From Cylicocyclus nassatus (lineage: Eukaryota; Nematoda; Chromadorea; Rhabditida; Strongylidae), in contig CATQJL010000001.1 in the NCBI GenBank assembly GCA_958299035.1, positions 5,510,284-5,574,283 on the forward strand: a DNA stretch of 64,000 nt, given 5' to 3'. A program made the position numbers and the translations under genes. Shown piece by piece: positions 22,201-32,283 of the stretch. The notes under the pieces are model-generated. The model had not been told where the DNA came from. It made no database searches and saw only the letters and a list, made by a program, of their open reading frames with translations. Within the stretch, counting starts at the first letter, position 1. Each line of letters opens with the position of its first letter.

Positions 22201-23862
22201 CGGTTTTGGATCTACTGTAAAGGCAATCGTCCTCTTAAGCAAATTCAAATTGATTTCGTAATGGAAGAAAATAAAATACCATTTCTTATAAGTGAAATGA
22301 AATTGCCGCATCTCACTTATTAAACTATGCAAAGTCAGTTTCAGCTTTTAAAACGTTTCTTCCAAACGCAATTTTTCCGCCAAACTTGCTTACTCAAAAC
22401 GATTTCGCACGGCGTTTAGAAACTTCCTTTATGTGCTTTTAACACGCTCGATCAGGCTTCTATCCTCATCTCTTGAAATGTTACGGAATTTTGAATAACC
22501 GTACGCAAAATCGGTCATTTCATCCACTTTCTTGGCCAGAATTCGCAAATAATCGATTCTATTGGAAACACAGCTACTTATTGTATGTGATAAGCTTATT
22601 GCTACTTATTGCTCTCATACTCAATCACATTTTTCATTATTTAGACTGTGAAAATACCAAAGTAGATGGGCGCAGCGGACATTCTATGGACTGAAATTTT
22701 TTTTCCGAGAAGCAAATTTGTTCAATTCTGTAAGCGTAAAAAAGTAGGATATATCATTGAGATTTTCAAGAAAAACTAAGCCATCTAGAAGTTCGGGAAT
22801 TAAGAGCTTTCATAACTATGACTTTTAGCCATAACACAAATAGGCTCAAATAAACTGACAAGTTCTAGATTTTAACCTTTTTTTCGCAGAGCTCATCGCT
22901 ACAGAAATTTCTGTTTGCGCTTGCAGATCTGAAACTGGCTAATTACCAGCTATACCAGAAAAATCAAAAAGAGAACATCTCTCAATAGCGATTTTTCTTT
23001 TGTCATATCAGTACAAACGAGTGTGAGCTGAGTTGCGAAAAGCTGCGCTTGAAAATGTACATTTCTGACAAACTCAAAGCTTGTCAAATTAGACTTTGGC
23101 AAATGGTAATGCTGTATCAACTGTTGCTATTTTAAATTCCATAGACTTATTCGATAGTGAGCCCGAGAAAAAGGAGACTGTTTATAGTACAATTACAGCG
23201 TCACATCTCGGGAATCTTTGTATAACAACAGTTGAAACTAAAATGCTGAAACTTGTCTTACAAAGCACTTTGTCTATTTTCAAACGATTAGATCTTACCA
23301 GCTTAATTCTCGGAACAAACTGAAATGACCGGTATTTTCAAACAAAGGTGTGAGTGATGTTATTTGTGTGCAGTTCCACTCACAATTTTGCACGATACGA
23401 TACCACTTCGTTTCTGTCTCATGAACAATTGTTTGCATCATATTCATGTCTCCCTCTTCCATTTTCGTTCCGGATGACTTTTCAAAGGTCTCAGATCCTT
23501 TAGACGAGCATGGAATCTTGAATGAAGTCTTGGTGATTGAAAAAACTTTCAGCTGCTTGTTCACCTTTACAATGACAGACTGTGGAAGATCTTTTTGATC
23601 TTTATCCCATTCCAAGTGCACTCTCCTTATGATGGACATATAACCAATTGCCTCTGGTCCCAAAGGCTCAATCTGAATGGTTCTTGTTTGGCATTTTGAT
23701 TTTAGAGTACTGCCACAAAAATTGTTTGCAGTAAGTTTGGATGTTTAAGAAGACAAATAAACCTTTCCCAAACGCGGACGCTGCTTGATTCTTGCCTCTA
23801 TGCAATCCTTCAACCACGATTTCGTCAAGCTAGTTCCTTTAACAATCACGTCCTCATCCACG
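19236..23862 (-). CDS. CHK-kinase-like (DUF1679-type) protein, copy 2
   Basis: Eight exons on the minus strand join in one frame (1066 bases): 23862-23763, 23672-23384, 22214-22081, 22033-21956, 21882-21775, 21724-21652, 21629-21490 and 19379-19236. Recognisable parts are VDEDVIVKGTSLTKSWLKD (N-terminal), IGYMSIIRRVHLEW and SVIVKV (kinase N-lobe strands), NPIIVMEDFHDCFLVDF (hinge region), VHGDLWAPQVLW (catalytic loop), IGGIVDWQMVHLGSP (metal-binding Asp) and VEDLMRILSTST (C-lobe). These fit the CHK/ecdysteroid-kinase-like fold; the substrate is unknown. Borders are GT/AG throughout, though GTGGGC after GSP is weak. The first and last exons are not certain. The Asn usual at the end of the HGDxxxxN loop is Gln here. 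The intron 19380-21489 has grown by transposon insertion. Confidence 0.8.
19435..19880. mobile_element. Diverged ACAAGGG-family foldback element in a kinase intron
   Basis: The left TGGTCAGAAATTAACTCAGC and the right end inverted (TGGTCAGAACTTAACCCAGC) match, as do inner blocks GCTGTATATCATCG and TTATCTGCCAAGCGACTATC. The outermost bases (ACAAGCAGGATG / ACGAGGAAATG) are decayed forms of ACAAGGGAATG. A 70-codon minus-strand open frame at 19585-19797 lies inside the arms and is not a gene. Confidence 0.65.
19881..21489. other. Rest of the large kinase intron
   Basis: This intronic sequence has no recognisable gene. AGAGCGAAGCAAGTTATAC near 20332 and TAGAGCTTGCTTTAGCTT near 21152 are inverted and resemble the ends of the element at 18190-18970, hinting at a second, strongly diverged copy. 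The inner arms do not align convincingly by eye. Confidence 0.35.
22215..23383. other. Kinase intron, no independent gene
   Basis: This lies between the exon ending at 23384 and the exon starting at 22214. Open frames on the plus strand (for example one with the hydrophobic run YLLYVISLLLLIALIL near 22573-22620) have no splice or similarity support. Confidence 0.4.
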
Positions 23863-24280
23863 CTGAAATAAACAGCTACGGGCTCACGCTTGAGTACTGT
23901 ACCCCCAAGTATGGCTTAAACCCCAAAGAAACCTTTAACAGCCTATCCCGTTCAAGAGAACCTCTTCGAACCTTTTATTACCACGATACCCTTTCCTCAC
24001 TAATTCTTCCTGCTCAGTGAAAATTCTAGGTAGTCGTACAGGCAGCGTTTTTTTGTCTTTGTTCAAAGTTAATTGTCCTTTCTATTTTCTTTCGGCGCAG
24101 CAAAGAGTTTCTTAAATTACGCAGGTACTTTAGTTCGCGATCTTCGATATTGTGAATAGCTGCGATATTGAATTACCGCTCTGTTTTGGGGTACATATAA
24201 TCTGTACGTGGAGTCAAGTGATCACTGCTAAATTTGATAAGACTACCTTAACCAACTTACCTTCTAAAATCATAATGACA

Positions 24281-27200
24281 TTACCTCAATGGTGGATGAA
24301 AGTCGGACCCGGATGTTTGTTCGGAGGTTCGAGGCTTTCCAGTGAGTTCTATTTGAGTGCCATATGTTGGTTCGTGTTCCGTTGTTTGCGATTTTTCGGG
24401 TTTATGCTCCGTGGTTTGAGGTTTTGCGCTTTTCTGTTCCGTGGTTTGCAATTTTTCGGCAAGTACCGTCTGAATTTCAGATCCTGGTTCGTGTACCATG
24501 GCTTGAGGTTTTCCGGTCGGTTTCGTCTGGATGTCAGAGAACAGTTTATCTTCCAAGGTTTGAGGTATTTCCACAGGTTTCGCCTTGGTGTCATATTCAG
24601 GCTCGTGTCGCGTGGTTAAAGATTTTTCGGGTTTATGCTCCATGGTTTGAGGTTTTTCGGTTTTCTGTTTCGTGAATTGCAATTTTTCGGCAAGTTTTGT
24701 CAGAATATTAGATCCTGGTTTGTGTTCCATGGCTTGAGGCATTTCCACAGGTTTCGTCTTGGTTTCAGACTCAGGCTGGTGTTCCATGGTTAGCAATTCT
24801 TCGGGCTTCTGTTCCATGGTTTGAGGTACTTCCACAGGTTCCGTCTTTATGTCAGACTCAGCCTTGTGTTCCGTTGTGTGGAGTTTTTCGGCCGGTTTCG
24901 CCCTAGTTTGAGACTCAGGCTTGTGTTCCGCGGTTTGAGGTTTTTCGGCGGGTTTTGCCTTGGTGTCAGACTCAGGCTTGTGTTCCGTGGCTTGGGACTT
25001 TCCAGCCAATTCCATCTCGATGTCCCAGAATGGTTTATTTTCCATGGTTTGAGGCATTTCCACAGGTTTCGCCTTGGTGTCAGATTCAGGCTTGTGTTCC
25101 GTGGCTTGGGATTTTCCAGCCAATTCCATCTCGATGTCCCAGAATGGTTTATGTTCCATGGTTTGAGGTATTTCCACAGGTTTCACCTTGGTGTCAGACT
25201 CAGGCTTGTGTTCCATGGTTAGCAATTCTTCGGGCTTCTGTTCCATGGTTTGAGGTTCTTCGGCCGCTTTCGTCTTGGTTTCAGACTCAGGTTTGTGTTC
25301 CGTAGTTTGAGGTATTTCGGCCGTTTTCGCCTTGGTTTCTGACTCAGGCTTCTGTTCCGCGGTTTGAGGTTTTTCGACGGGTTTTGCCTTGGTGTTGAAC
25401 TCAGGCTTGTGTTCCGTGGCTTGGGGCTTTCCAACCGGTTTCGTCTGGATGTCCGAGAATGGTTTATGTTCCATGGTTTGAGGTATTTCCACAGGTTTCA
25501 CCTTGGTGTCAGACTTGACCTTGGTGTCAGACTCAGGCTTGTGTTCCGTAGTTTGAGGTATTTCGGCCGGTTTCACCTTGGTGTCAGACTCAGGCTTGTG
25601 TTCCGTCGTCAAAGATTTCTCGGGTTTATGTTCCATGGTTTGAGGTATTTCCACAGGTTTCACCTTGGTGTCAGACTTGACCTTGGTGTCAGACTCAGGC
25701 TTGTGTTCCGTAGTTTGAGGTATTTCGGCCGGTTTCGCCTCGGTGTCAGACTCAGGCTTTTGTTCCGTGGTCAAAGATTTTTCGGGTTTATGCTCCGTGG
25801 TTTGAGGTTTTGCGGTTTTCTGTTTCGTGAATTGCAATTTTTCGGCAAGTTTTGTCAGAATATTAGATCCTGGTTTGTGTTCCATGGCTTGAGGCATTTC
25901 CACAGGTTTCGTCTTCGTTTCAGACTCAGGTTGGTGTTCCATGGTTAGCAATTCTTCGGGCTTGTGTTCTCTGGTTTGAGGTATTTCCACAGGTTTCGTC
26001 TTTATGTCAGACTCAGCCTTGTGTTCCGTTGCGTGGGGTTTTTCAACAGGTTTTGTCTTGGTGTCAAACACAGACTTGAGTTCCATGGTTTGAGGCATTT
26101 CCATAGGTTTCGTCTTTATGTCAAACTCAGCCTTGTGTTCCGTGGTTTGAAGTATTTCCGCGGGTTTCATTTTGGTTCCAGACTCAGGCTTGTGTTCCAC
26201 GGCTAGGGGCTTTCCAGCCGGTTCCATCTGGATGTCCGAGAATGGTTTATGTTCCATGGTTCGAGGTATTTCAGCCGGTTTCGTCTGAGTTTCAGATCCT
26301 GATTTGAGTTCCGTGGGGTGAGGTTTTTCGGCAGGTTTCGTCTTGGTTTCCTCAGGTTTGTGTTCCACGGTTTGAGGCTCTTCGGCGGGTTTCGCCCTGG
26401 TTTCAGACTCAGGCTTGTGTTTCGTGGTCAAAGATTTCTCGGGTTTATGCTGCGTGGTCTGAGGTTTTTTGGCCGTTTTCATCTTGGTTTCAAACTCAAG
26501 TTTGTGTTCCGTAGTTTGAGGTTTTTCGGCGTGTACCGCCTTGGTGTCAGACTCAGGCTTGTGTTCCGTCGTCAAAGATTTCTCGGGTTTATGCTCCGCG
26601 GTTTGAGGTTTTTCGGCGGGTTTCGCCTTGGTGTCAGTCTCAGGCTTGTGCTCCGCGGTTTGAGGTTTTTCGGCAGGTTTCGCCTTGGTGTCAGACTCAG
26701 GCTTATCTTCCATGGTTCGAGGTATTTCAGCCGGTTTCGTCTGAGTGTCAGATCCTGATTTGCGTTCCATGGGGTGAGGTTTTTCGGCAGGTTTCGTTTT
26801 GACTTCCTCAGGTTTGTGTTCCAAGGTTTGAGGTAATTCGGCCGGTTTCGCCTTGGTGTCAGTCTCAGGCTTGTGCTCCGCGGTTTGAGGTTTTTCGGCG
26901 GGTTTCGCCTTGGTGTCAGACTCAGGCTTATCTTCCATGGTTCGAGGTATTTCAGCCGGTTTCGTCTGAGTGTCAGATCCTGATTTGCGTTCCGTGGGGT
27001 GAGGTTTTTCGGCAGGTTTCGTTTTGGCTTCCTCAGGTTTGTGTTCAAAGGTTTGAGGTAATTCGGCTGGTTTCGCCCTGGTTTCAGACTTAAGCTTTTG
27101 CTCCGTTGTTTGGGGTTTTTCGGCGGGTTTCGCCTTGGTGTCAGACTCAGGCTTGTGTTCCGTTGTCAAAGTTTTCTCGGGTTTATGCTGTGTGGTCTGA

Positions 27201-28069
27201 GGTTTTTCGGCCGTTTTCATTTTGGTTTCAGACTCAGGCTTATCTTCCATGGTTCGAGGTATTTCAGCCGGTTTCGTCTGAGTGTCAGATCCTGATTTGC
27301 GTTCCGTGGGGTGAGGTTTTTCGGCAGGTTTCGTCTTCTTTTCCCCAGGTTTGTGTTCCAAGGTTTGAGATTTTTCGGTCGCTTTCATCTTGGTTTCAGA
27401 CTCGGGCTTGCGTTCCGTTGTTTGGGGTTTTTCAACCGTTTTCGTCTTGATTTCGGACCCAAGCTTGTGTTCCGTGGTCAAAGATTTCTCAAGCTTGCGC
27501 TCTGTGGGGTGAGGTTTTTCGGCAGGTTTCGCCTTCTTTTCCTCAGGTTTGTGCTCCGCGGTTTGAGGTTTTTCGGCCGCTTTCATCTTGATTTCGGACT
27601 CAGGCTTGGGTTCCTTTGTTTGGGGTTTTTCAACTGGTTTCGTCTTGATTTCGGATTCAGGCTTCTGTTCCGTGGTCAAAGATTTCTCAAGCTTGCGCTC
27701 CGCGGTGTGAGGTTTTTCGGCAGGTTTCGTCTTTTTTTCCTCGGGTTTGTGTTCCAAGGTTTGAGGTTTTTCAACCGGTTTCGTCTTGATTTCGGACTCA
27801 GGCTTGTGTTCCGTGGTCAAAGATTTCTCAGGCTTGCGCTCCGTGGTGTGAGGTTTTTCGGTCGGTTTTGGGTGGGGGACTGAACCTAGCTTGTGCTTCG
27901 CGGCCTGTGATTTTGCAGGTTCACGTTCCGTGGCTTGAGATTTTTCGGTCGGTTTCGTCTGGGAAACAGATTCTGGTTTTTGCTTCGTGGTTTGAGATTT
28001 TTCGGATTTTCCAGCGGTTTGAGATTTTTTGGCCGCTTTCGTCTTGCTGTCACCTGCTTTGTGTTCCAT
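24281..28069 (-). CDS. 1262-aa Lys/Pro/Glu/Thr-rich repeat protein
   Basis: One uninterrupted frame from ATG at 28069 (MEHKAGDSKTKAAKKSQTAG) to a stop at 24281. Almost all of it is variants of a 19-residue unit such as KPESDTKAKPAEKPQTTEH, with inserted shorter units such as KPEKSLTTEH and PVEIPQTMEHKP. There is no signal peptide or membrane segment, and Cys is absent. The protein should be disordered and strongly basic/acidic mixed. The 57-base unit keeps frame through dozens of copies on this strand, while the opposite strand is broken into many frames, which favours selection on this frame over a neutral minisatellite. Near the end TTGAG|GTAATG (24285/24284) offers a donor that would bypass the stop. 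No family is recognised. Confidence 0.5.
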   Translation of the reverse strand: MEHKAGDSKTKAAKKSQTAGKSEKSQTTKQKPESVSQTKPTEKSQATEREPAKSQAAKHKLGSVPHPKPTEKPHTTERKPEKSLTTEHKPESEIKTKPVEKPQTLEHKPEEKKTKPAEKPHTAERKLEKSLTTEQKPESEIKTKPVEKPQTKEPKPESEIKMKAAEKPQTAEHKPEEKKAKPAEKPHPTERKLEKSLTTEHKLGSEIKTKTVEKPQTTERKPESETKMKATEKSQTLEHKPGEKKTKPAEKPHPTERKSGSDTQTKPAEIPRTMEDKPESETKMKTAEKPQTTQHKPEKTLTTEHKPESDTKAKPAEKPQTTEQKLKSETRAKPAELPQTFEHKPEEAKTKPAEKPHPTERKSGSDTQTKPAEIPRTMEDKPESDTKAKPAEKPQTAEHKPETDTKAKPAELPQTLEHKPEEVKTKPAEKPHPMERKSGSDTQTKPAEIPRTMEDKPESDTKAKPAEKPQTAEHKPETDTKAKPAEKPQTAEHKPEKSLTTEHKPESDTKAVHAEKPQTTEHKLEFETKMKTAKKPQTTQHKPEKSLTTKHKPESETRAKPAEEPQTVEHKPEETKTKPAEKPHPTELKSGSETQTKPAEIPRTMEHKPFSDIQMEPAGKPLAVEHKPESGTKMKPAEILQTTEHKAEFDIKTKPMEMPQTMELKSVFDTKTKPVEKPHATEHKAESDIKTKPVEIPQTREHKPEELLTMEHQPESETKTKPVEMPQAMEHKPGSNILTKLAEKLQFTKQKTAKPQTTEHKPEKSLTTEQKPESDTEAKPAEIPQTTEHKPESDTKVKSDTKVKPVEIPQTMEHKPEKSLTTEHKPESDTKVKPAEIPQTTEHKPESDTKVKSDTKVKPVEIPQTMEHKPFSDIQTKPVGKPQATEHKPEFNTKAKPVEKPQTAEQKPESETKAKTAEIPQTTEHKPESETKTKAAEEPQTMEQKPEELLTMEHKPESDTKVKPVEIPQTMEHKPFWDIEMELAGKSQATEHKPESDTKAKPVEMPQTMENKPFWDIEMELAGKSQATEHKPESDTKAKPAEKPQTAEHKPESQTRAKPAEKLHTTEHKAESDIKTEPVEVPQTMEQKPEELLTMEHQPESETKTKPVEMPQAMEHKPGSNILTKLAEKLQFTKQKTEKPQTMEHKPEKSLTTRHEPEYDTKAKPVEIPQTLEDKLFSDIQTKPTGKPQAMVHEPGSEIQTVLAEKLQTTEQKSAKPQTTEHKPEKSQTTEHEPTYGTQIELTGKPRTSEQTSGSDFHPPLR
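24286..28060. repeat. Coding minisatellite, 57-bp unit
   Basis: At DNA level the region is a tandem repeat of about 57 bases (unit fragments GTGTCAGACTCAGGCTTGTG, TTCCGTGGTTTGAGGTTTTT, CGGCGGGTTTCGCCTTG) with variants and half-units. Larger duplicated segments are evident, for example the pair around 26700-26760 and 26930-26990. Confidence 0.85.
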
Positions 28070-28247
28070 AGTTTAAAATTCTTTCGTTACCAGTTGATCC
28101 TTGAAAGTATGGCAGGCGAGATTTTGTGCCTGTAATTCTCGAAGCTTTTATCGTTTACAGAAGGACGAGAAAGCGAAACTATAAATCACATCGGTATTCT
28201 AGTTCGCGAAGCAAGCTTTTTGAGTATTTTTGTATCTGCGTTTTTAC

Positions 28248-28434
28248 CTCGATGCAAAGAGAATCTCTGATAGCTGTTATCACTGCATAGAGGGCATGCT
28301 GTTGCAAACACATACCATAAATGTTTTGAAGATACGTACAATTAGGAACTATAACATAGCATGATGTAAGGGGTGGGCACAAAACTGCAGGCTCAATATT
28401 TTCCAAAACTTCAGATCTTGATGTCCAAACTTGA
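28248..28434 (-). CDS. Hypothetical internal exon
   Basis: The minus-strand exon is bounded by an AAAATCTGCAG acceptor before 28434 and an ATCGAG|GTAAAA donor after 28248. It encodes 62 codons, including VLENIEPAVLCPPLTSCYVI, CTYLQNIYGMCLQQHALYA and VITAIRDSLCIE, with several Cys. It lies just upstream of the repeat-rich ORF on the same strand, but no in-phase acceptor connects them because a stop precedes the ATG of that ORF. Family unknown. Confidence 0.3.
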
Positions 28435-28650
28435 CTGCAGATTTTATTTGGTTGGAAAGAGAAAAGAAAGCGCACGGCGATGATGACATTAGTGTGGCAT
28501 AGTGATAATCAAAAGGCTACTAAGTCAAGGCACAAAGATTCATTGAAATGGCGACTTTTCGAAAATAGGCGACTTTTCGCTACAAACTCAAAACCCCGTA
28601 TCGGAAAGCATAGCTCTTGATGCATTTTTGTAGAAAAGATTTGATAGTCA

Positions 28651-28822
28651 TCAAATTTCGCATTCAAAAAGGTAAAGCAGGGTTCTTAGTTTATTCTTAG
28701 GCTTCAGAAGGCACAGAGATATAAGGGCACGTGAGCTTGGCAGCTCCTTCCATAGTTTTCTCTCTTTAAATGCATGGCTCATTTTTTTTACAAGACTGCG
28801 CAAACCTTTTGATTTTGATGAC
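28651..28822 (-). CDS. Hypothetical small basic ORF
   Basis: A minus-strand frame from ATG at 28822 reads MSSKSKGLRSLVKKMSHAF, then KERKLWKELPSSRALISLCL, ending at a stop at 28651. It is basic and might be a first exon for the exon at 28248-28434, but the junction was not determined. A MITE begins 19 bases upstream. It may be chance. Confidence 0.2.
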
Positions 28823-28840
28823 ATGATAGAAAAAATTCTG

Positions 28841-29314
28841 ACAAGGGAATGGTCGGTAATCGAAGTGGCCAATTCAAGCAAGCTGCACCATCAAATGCAG
28901 CATAAATCGTTGGCTCGAAATCTTTCTTCCTTATGTGCAGAGCACTTTTGTGGAGGAAGTTACAAGCTACTGAATGCCATCATTTCCTTGATAAATCGTG
29001 ATGTAAAGGGCAAATTTGGCCTCATAGAGTCATGTTCGGCTTGAAGCTAAACGACATTCTGCTAAGTTATTCCGAATGGTGATAAACGGCAGTAAACTAA
29101 CAGGTGGCAGTAACACTTAAAGGTGAACTAAAAGGACACTGAAAAGCTTCATTTCGCAATAATTATGTACGATTTCTTCGCAGTAAGACTGATCATAATT
29201 TCTTCCACAACGGCATTCAGCAGATAAGGAAGACAGATTTGAAGTCAGAGTTCTATGCTGCGAATGGTATGCAGCTGTTTGCATTAGCCATTTCGGCTCC
29301 TGACACTCCCTTGT
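28841..29314. mobile_element. ACAAGGG-family MITE, copy 2
   Basis: ACAAGGGAATGGTCGGTAAT on the left and the inverted ACTCCCTTGT end on the right. The arms share GAAGTGGCCAATTC-type, AGCAAGCTGCA-type and CTTCCTTATCTGC blocks. The centre differs from copy 1. 474 bases with no transposase. Confidence 0.75.
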
Positions 29315-29413
29315 AAGCTTTTTTTAAGATGTTGAAAATTGCGATTTCAGGTTTTTTAGCAAAAAAGCAGTGCAAATCTGAATTAGTCATATCAAGACGG
29401 ATTTGTAGATAGC

Positions 29414-29623
29414 ATGGAGCTAGATGATAGCTTGATAAAATCAGTCAAGAAAAGAAATGTTGGAGACGAATTGAAATCTGGCGCCCTTCAGGAATCTGAA
29501 CAAGTTGAAGCCTCAAGTTTGGATGAGCATTTGTGGGTAACTAAACGTAATTTTGCCAAAACTTTGCAGAGTGGCGTACGAAGCGGTGAATACGAACATT
29601 ATATTCATTTATCGCTAAAATAG
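29414..29623 (+). CDS. Hypothetical ORF, 69 aa
   Basis: Starts MELDDSLIKSVKKRNVGDEL and continues EQVEASSLDEHLWVTKRNF to a stop at 29623. It is charged and polar, unlike nearby non-coding frames, so it may be a real exon. No splice partner or family was recognised. Confidence 0.2.
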   Translation: MELDDSLIKSVKKRNVGDELKSGALQESEQVEASSLDEHLWVTKRNFAKTLQSGVRSGEYEHYIHLSLK

Positions 29624-29904
29624 AAGATCATGCCTTGCCCTTTTGAGAGAGGTTCTATCATGCAAAATGGGTATCATTTTTGTAATTAGCATGTCAAAGA
29701 ACCCTCCTAGAAGTCTCAGCAAAATTTGCAGCAATCTAAAATTGTCTACCTTATGCCGTAAACCTGCCTTAACGCTTATATGCGAAGGCGAAATCGACAT
29801 TGCTGTGCATGCAGCTTACATCATAATTTTGCAATACCGAAAAAAAGGAAGCGCCACATTCAAAAGGGTAAAATTTTACAGACATTGCCTCTCTGTGCAA
29901 ACTT

Positions 29905-30367
29905 ACAAGTGAAGGAAGACTGATCGAAGTGGCCTTCTAAAACGTAATGTATAATGTTTTGTAGAGTTTCAAGCTGACTCCAAATCTTTTTTCGCTATCT
30001 GCTGCGGGATTCTGGGCGAGGAGTTGTGGAGATTTTTGTGAGTAAAAAGTCAAGTGCAAGATTAGTCTATAATCAGTTGTAACATTTTTTTCCAGGGCTT
30101 AACCGGTATTCGGGTCACTCGCCGCAAAAAAATACTATTGATTAAAATATACCAACTTGCTGCTACCTCATTTGAACGTTAGGAAAAGGTTACGACTAAT
30201 TTTATATTAATCTTGCGTTTGAATTTACTCACAAAAACCTTCATAACACCTCGCCTAGAAGCCGGCTGCAGATAGCAAAGGCAAATTTGGAATCAGCGTT
30301 CCAAGCTATACAACACAGTATACATCACACTTCAAAAGGCCACTTCGATGCACATTCCTTCCCTTGT
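29905..30367. mobile_element. ACAAGGG-family MITE, copy 3 (diverged)
   Basis: The left end ACAAGTGAAGGAAGACTGAT with GAAGTGGCCTT and the right end AAGGCCACTTCGATG ... TTCCCTTGT are inverted. Inner blocks CTGACTCCAAATC / GATTTGGAGTCAG-type and TTTTTGTGAGTAAA / TTTACTCACAAAAA confirm the arms. Confidence 0.7.
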
Positions 30368-30399
30368 TAGTAAATTTTCGACGCTTAAAAAATTATCAG

Positions 30400-30582
30400 G
30401 TTGTCTGCAAGTTCTTCCGAGCTGGCTCTTCAACACCAAAAGTCATGATGTTCCCATTTTCAAATGAGTTTCGGGTAGTCATTAAAGCAAAGCAAGATGG
30501 CAACAATAACACTAGGTTTGAACCATTGAAGTTCAGAGCGAAATCTAAAAAGGCTCAAATGCCTAGAAAACTAAAAGTCTGA
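30400..30582 (+). CDS. Hypothetical 3' exon
   Basis: Follows the acceptor TTAAAAAATTATCAG. It reads VVCKFFRAGSSTPKVMMFPF, then SNEFRVVIKAKQDGNNNTRF and ends KKAQMPRKLKV before a stop. It is basic at the C-terminus. A MITE ends 32 bases upstream, so the parent gene may have been disrupted. Family unknown. Confidence 0.25.
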   Translation, partial: VVCKFFRAGSSTPKVMMFPFSNEFRVVIKAKQDGNNNTRFEPLKFRAKSKKAQMPRKLKV

Positions 30583-31151
30583 CAGACCTCTCACCGCTCA
30601 TGCATACACCCTCCAATCTAGACATTTACAAATACATGCATTTGCTGTTTTTTTTGATTTGTGTTTGCTTGAAATCAAAAAAAAATGATGGGATTATATT
30701 TGCAAACTTCGTAGTGGTCCTAGATTCCTCCCATAGATGAGGTTGTATACACTATTTACTCAAAGATGCTGTCGTAAATTTGCAACTTGCAATTTGCCCA
30801 GTGAAGATTGAAAATGGAAAAAAGTTTCTGGGACAAAAATAAATTAAGAGGATGGTTTTTACATAAAGGAGTTTGTACAAACAGAACAATTCAAATTATG
30901 ATCCTACTCTTGTAAAACTAGTAAAGCGAAAGAATAACGTAAGGTGAAGAGTGCCGGGTATCGTAAAACCAAAAACAGCTCTGTATATGCCCAAAAGACT
31001 GGTCAATCTATTATTGACACTGTCATTGTTGATGCACTAGATAAGAATGCGAAGCAATCGCTCTATTGAAGACTCCAAAAAGCTATTAAATTAATTATTG
31101 AGGCCTAAAATCTGACCGATGTTGGTATAAGAACTATAGCTTTGTTTTTCT
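30583..31151. other. No gene recognised
   Basis: AT-rich unassigned spacer. Confidence 0.4.
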
Positions 31152-31666
31152 GGGTCGGTAGTAAACCTATCGAAACTCAGAGTTATAACTCAGAGTTAAC
31201 TCTGAGTTATCTCTGAGCTAACGCGCAACTTTTTGACCCCTTCAACAGGTGTTTGAACAGATCAAATCCGGAAAGCGATGATATGGCAGGATTCTCCTTA
31301 ACACGTACTTTATTCTTAGTAGCGCAACATTGTCCAAATCGTCCTGCACAAGAAACAGCGTCACTAAACGCGCAACTAGTGTCTGCGATAACTCTGAGTT
31401 TGATGCGCGTTCCAGTCTATCGTGGAACTCAGAGATAACTCTGAGTTTGGTCAGAGAAAGAGAAATAGTGCGCAAAAGAAGAGGGGCAGCTAAAAAGTCC
31501 TCCGGGGTACATTTTGCTTGTAGTTTAAGCAGGCATGATGGGGATATCGTGGTGCGCAGTGATTTACAAAATTTTGAAATTTTGTGAAAACTTGGCCCAG
31601 GGGTTTATTTGGTGCGCTGGTCACGCATATGGTACCCATTTTTCGCTATGGGGTCATGTAGAGGTG

Positions 31667-31990
31667 TTACGGTAGGTTTACGGTAGATGGGAGAAGATCA
31701 CGAAACTGATCGAAACTTGGTACACTGGGTTCTTCGGGGCGCCGATAACGAATATGACATGCAGATTATACTGTGGTGTCATCTGACGAGGTTACGGTAG
31801 GTTTACGGTAGATAGGAGAAAATCACGAAACTGATCGAAACTTGGTACACTGGGGTTATTCGGGATGCAGATTACGGACAATCTATTTGCTAAATACACT
31901 GGTGACATATGGAACGGTTACGGTAGGTATACTGTAAATAAGACGAAATCATGGAAGGGCAAACTTTGCCCGGAGGATTTATTCTTGCGC
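31667..31990. repeat. Three tandem copies of a 125-bp unit
   Basis: TTACGGTAGGTTTACGGTAG begins at 31667, recurs at 31792, and a diverged copy begins at 31918. The units share CACGAAACTGATCGAAACTT and GGTACACTGGG. The third is more decayed. Confidence 0.75.
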
Positions 31991-32205
31991 AAATCTTAAT
32001 AGTCAATTCTTATCATTGCGTATGCCATCCGCTTTCTCTATTGTTTGAAGCTTTCAGCTGCGCAAAAGACCAATTCTCGTGATGAACCATCACTGCCCGA
32101 TAGAAATGGAAATGAGTGAGGCTTTGGTATAACTTGTTTTGACCTGCTAAGTGTTAATGGAATGAGTGAGTACATTATGGCAAAGCAATCTTAGGGTTCA
32201 TGGGT

Positions 32206-32283
32206 GTGTCATGGTCTAGCGGTTTAGTGATAGGATCTTTACGCTGACCATACAGGTTCGAGTCCCTACTTTAACATCGCTTT
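32206..32283 (+). other. tRNA-like segment, probably decayed tRNA or SINE head
   Basis: An A-box-like TGGTCTAGCGG (32212-32222) and a perfect B box GGTTCGAGTCC (32255-32265) are spaced as in tRNA genes. Acceptor, anticodon and T stems pair poorly, so a functional tRNA is unlikely and no anticodon is assigned. Confidence 0.5.

Noticed and set aside
24300..28135. Plus-strand frames rich in FRLGVRLRLVFRG-type repeats
   Set aside because: They are the opposite strand of the 57-base coding minisatellite and are broken into many pieces, whereas the minus strand is open throughout.
32206..32283. Functional tRNA gene
   Set aside because: A and B boxes are good but acceptor, anticodon and T stems do not pair adequately.
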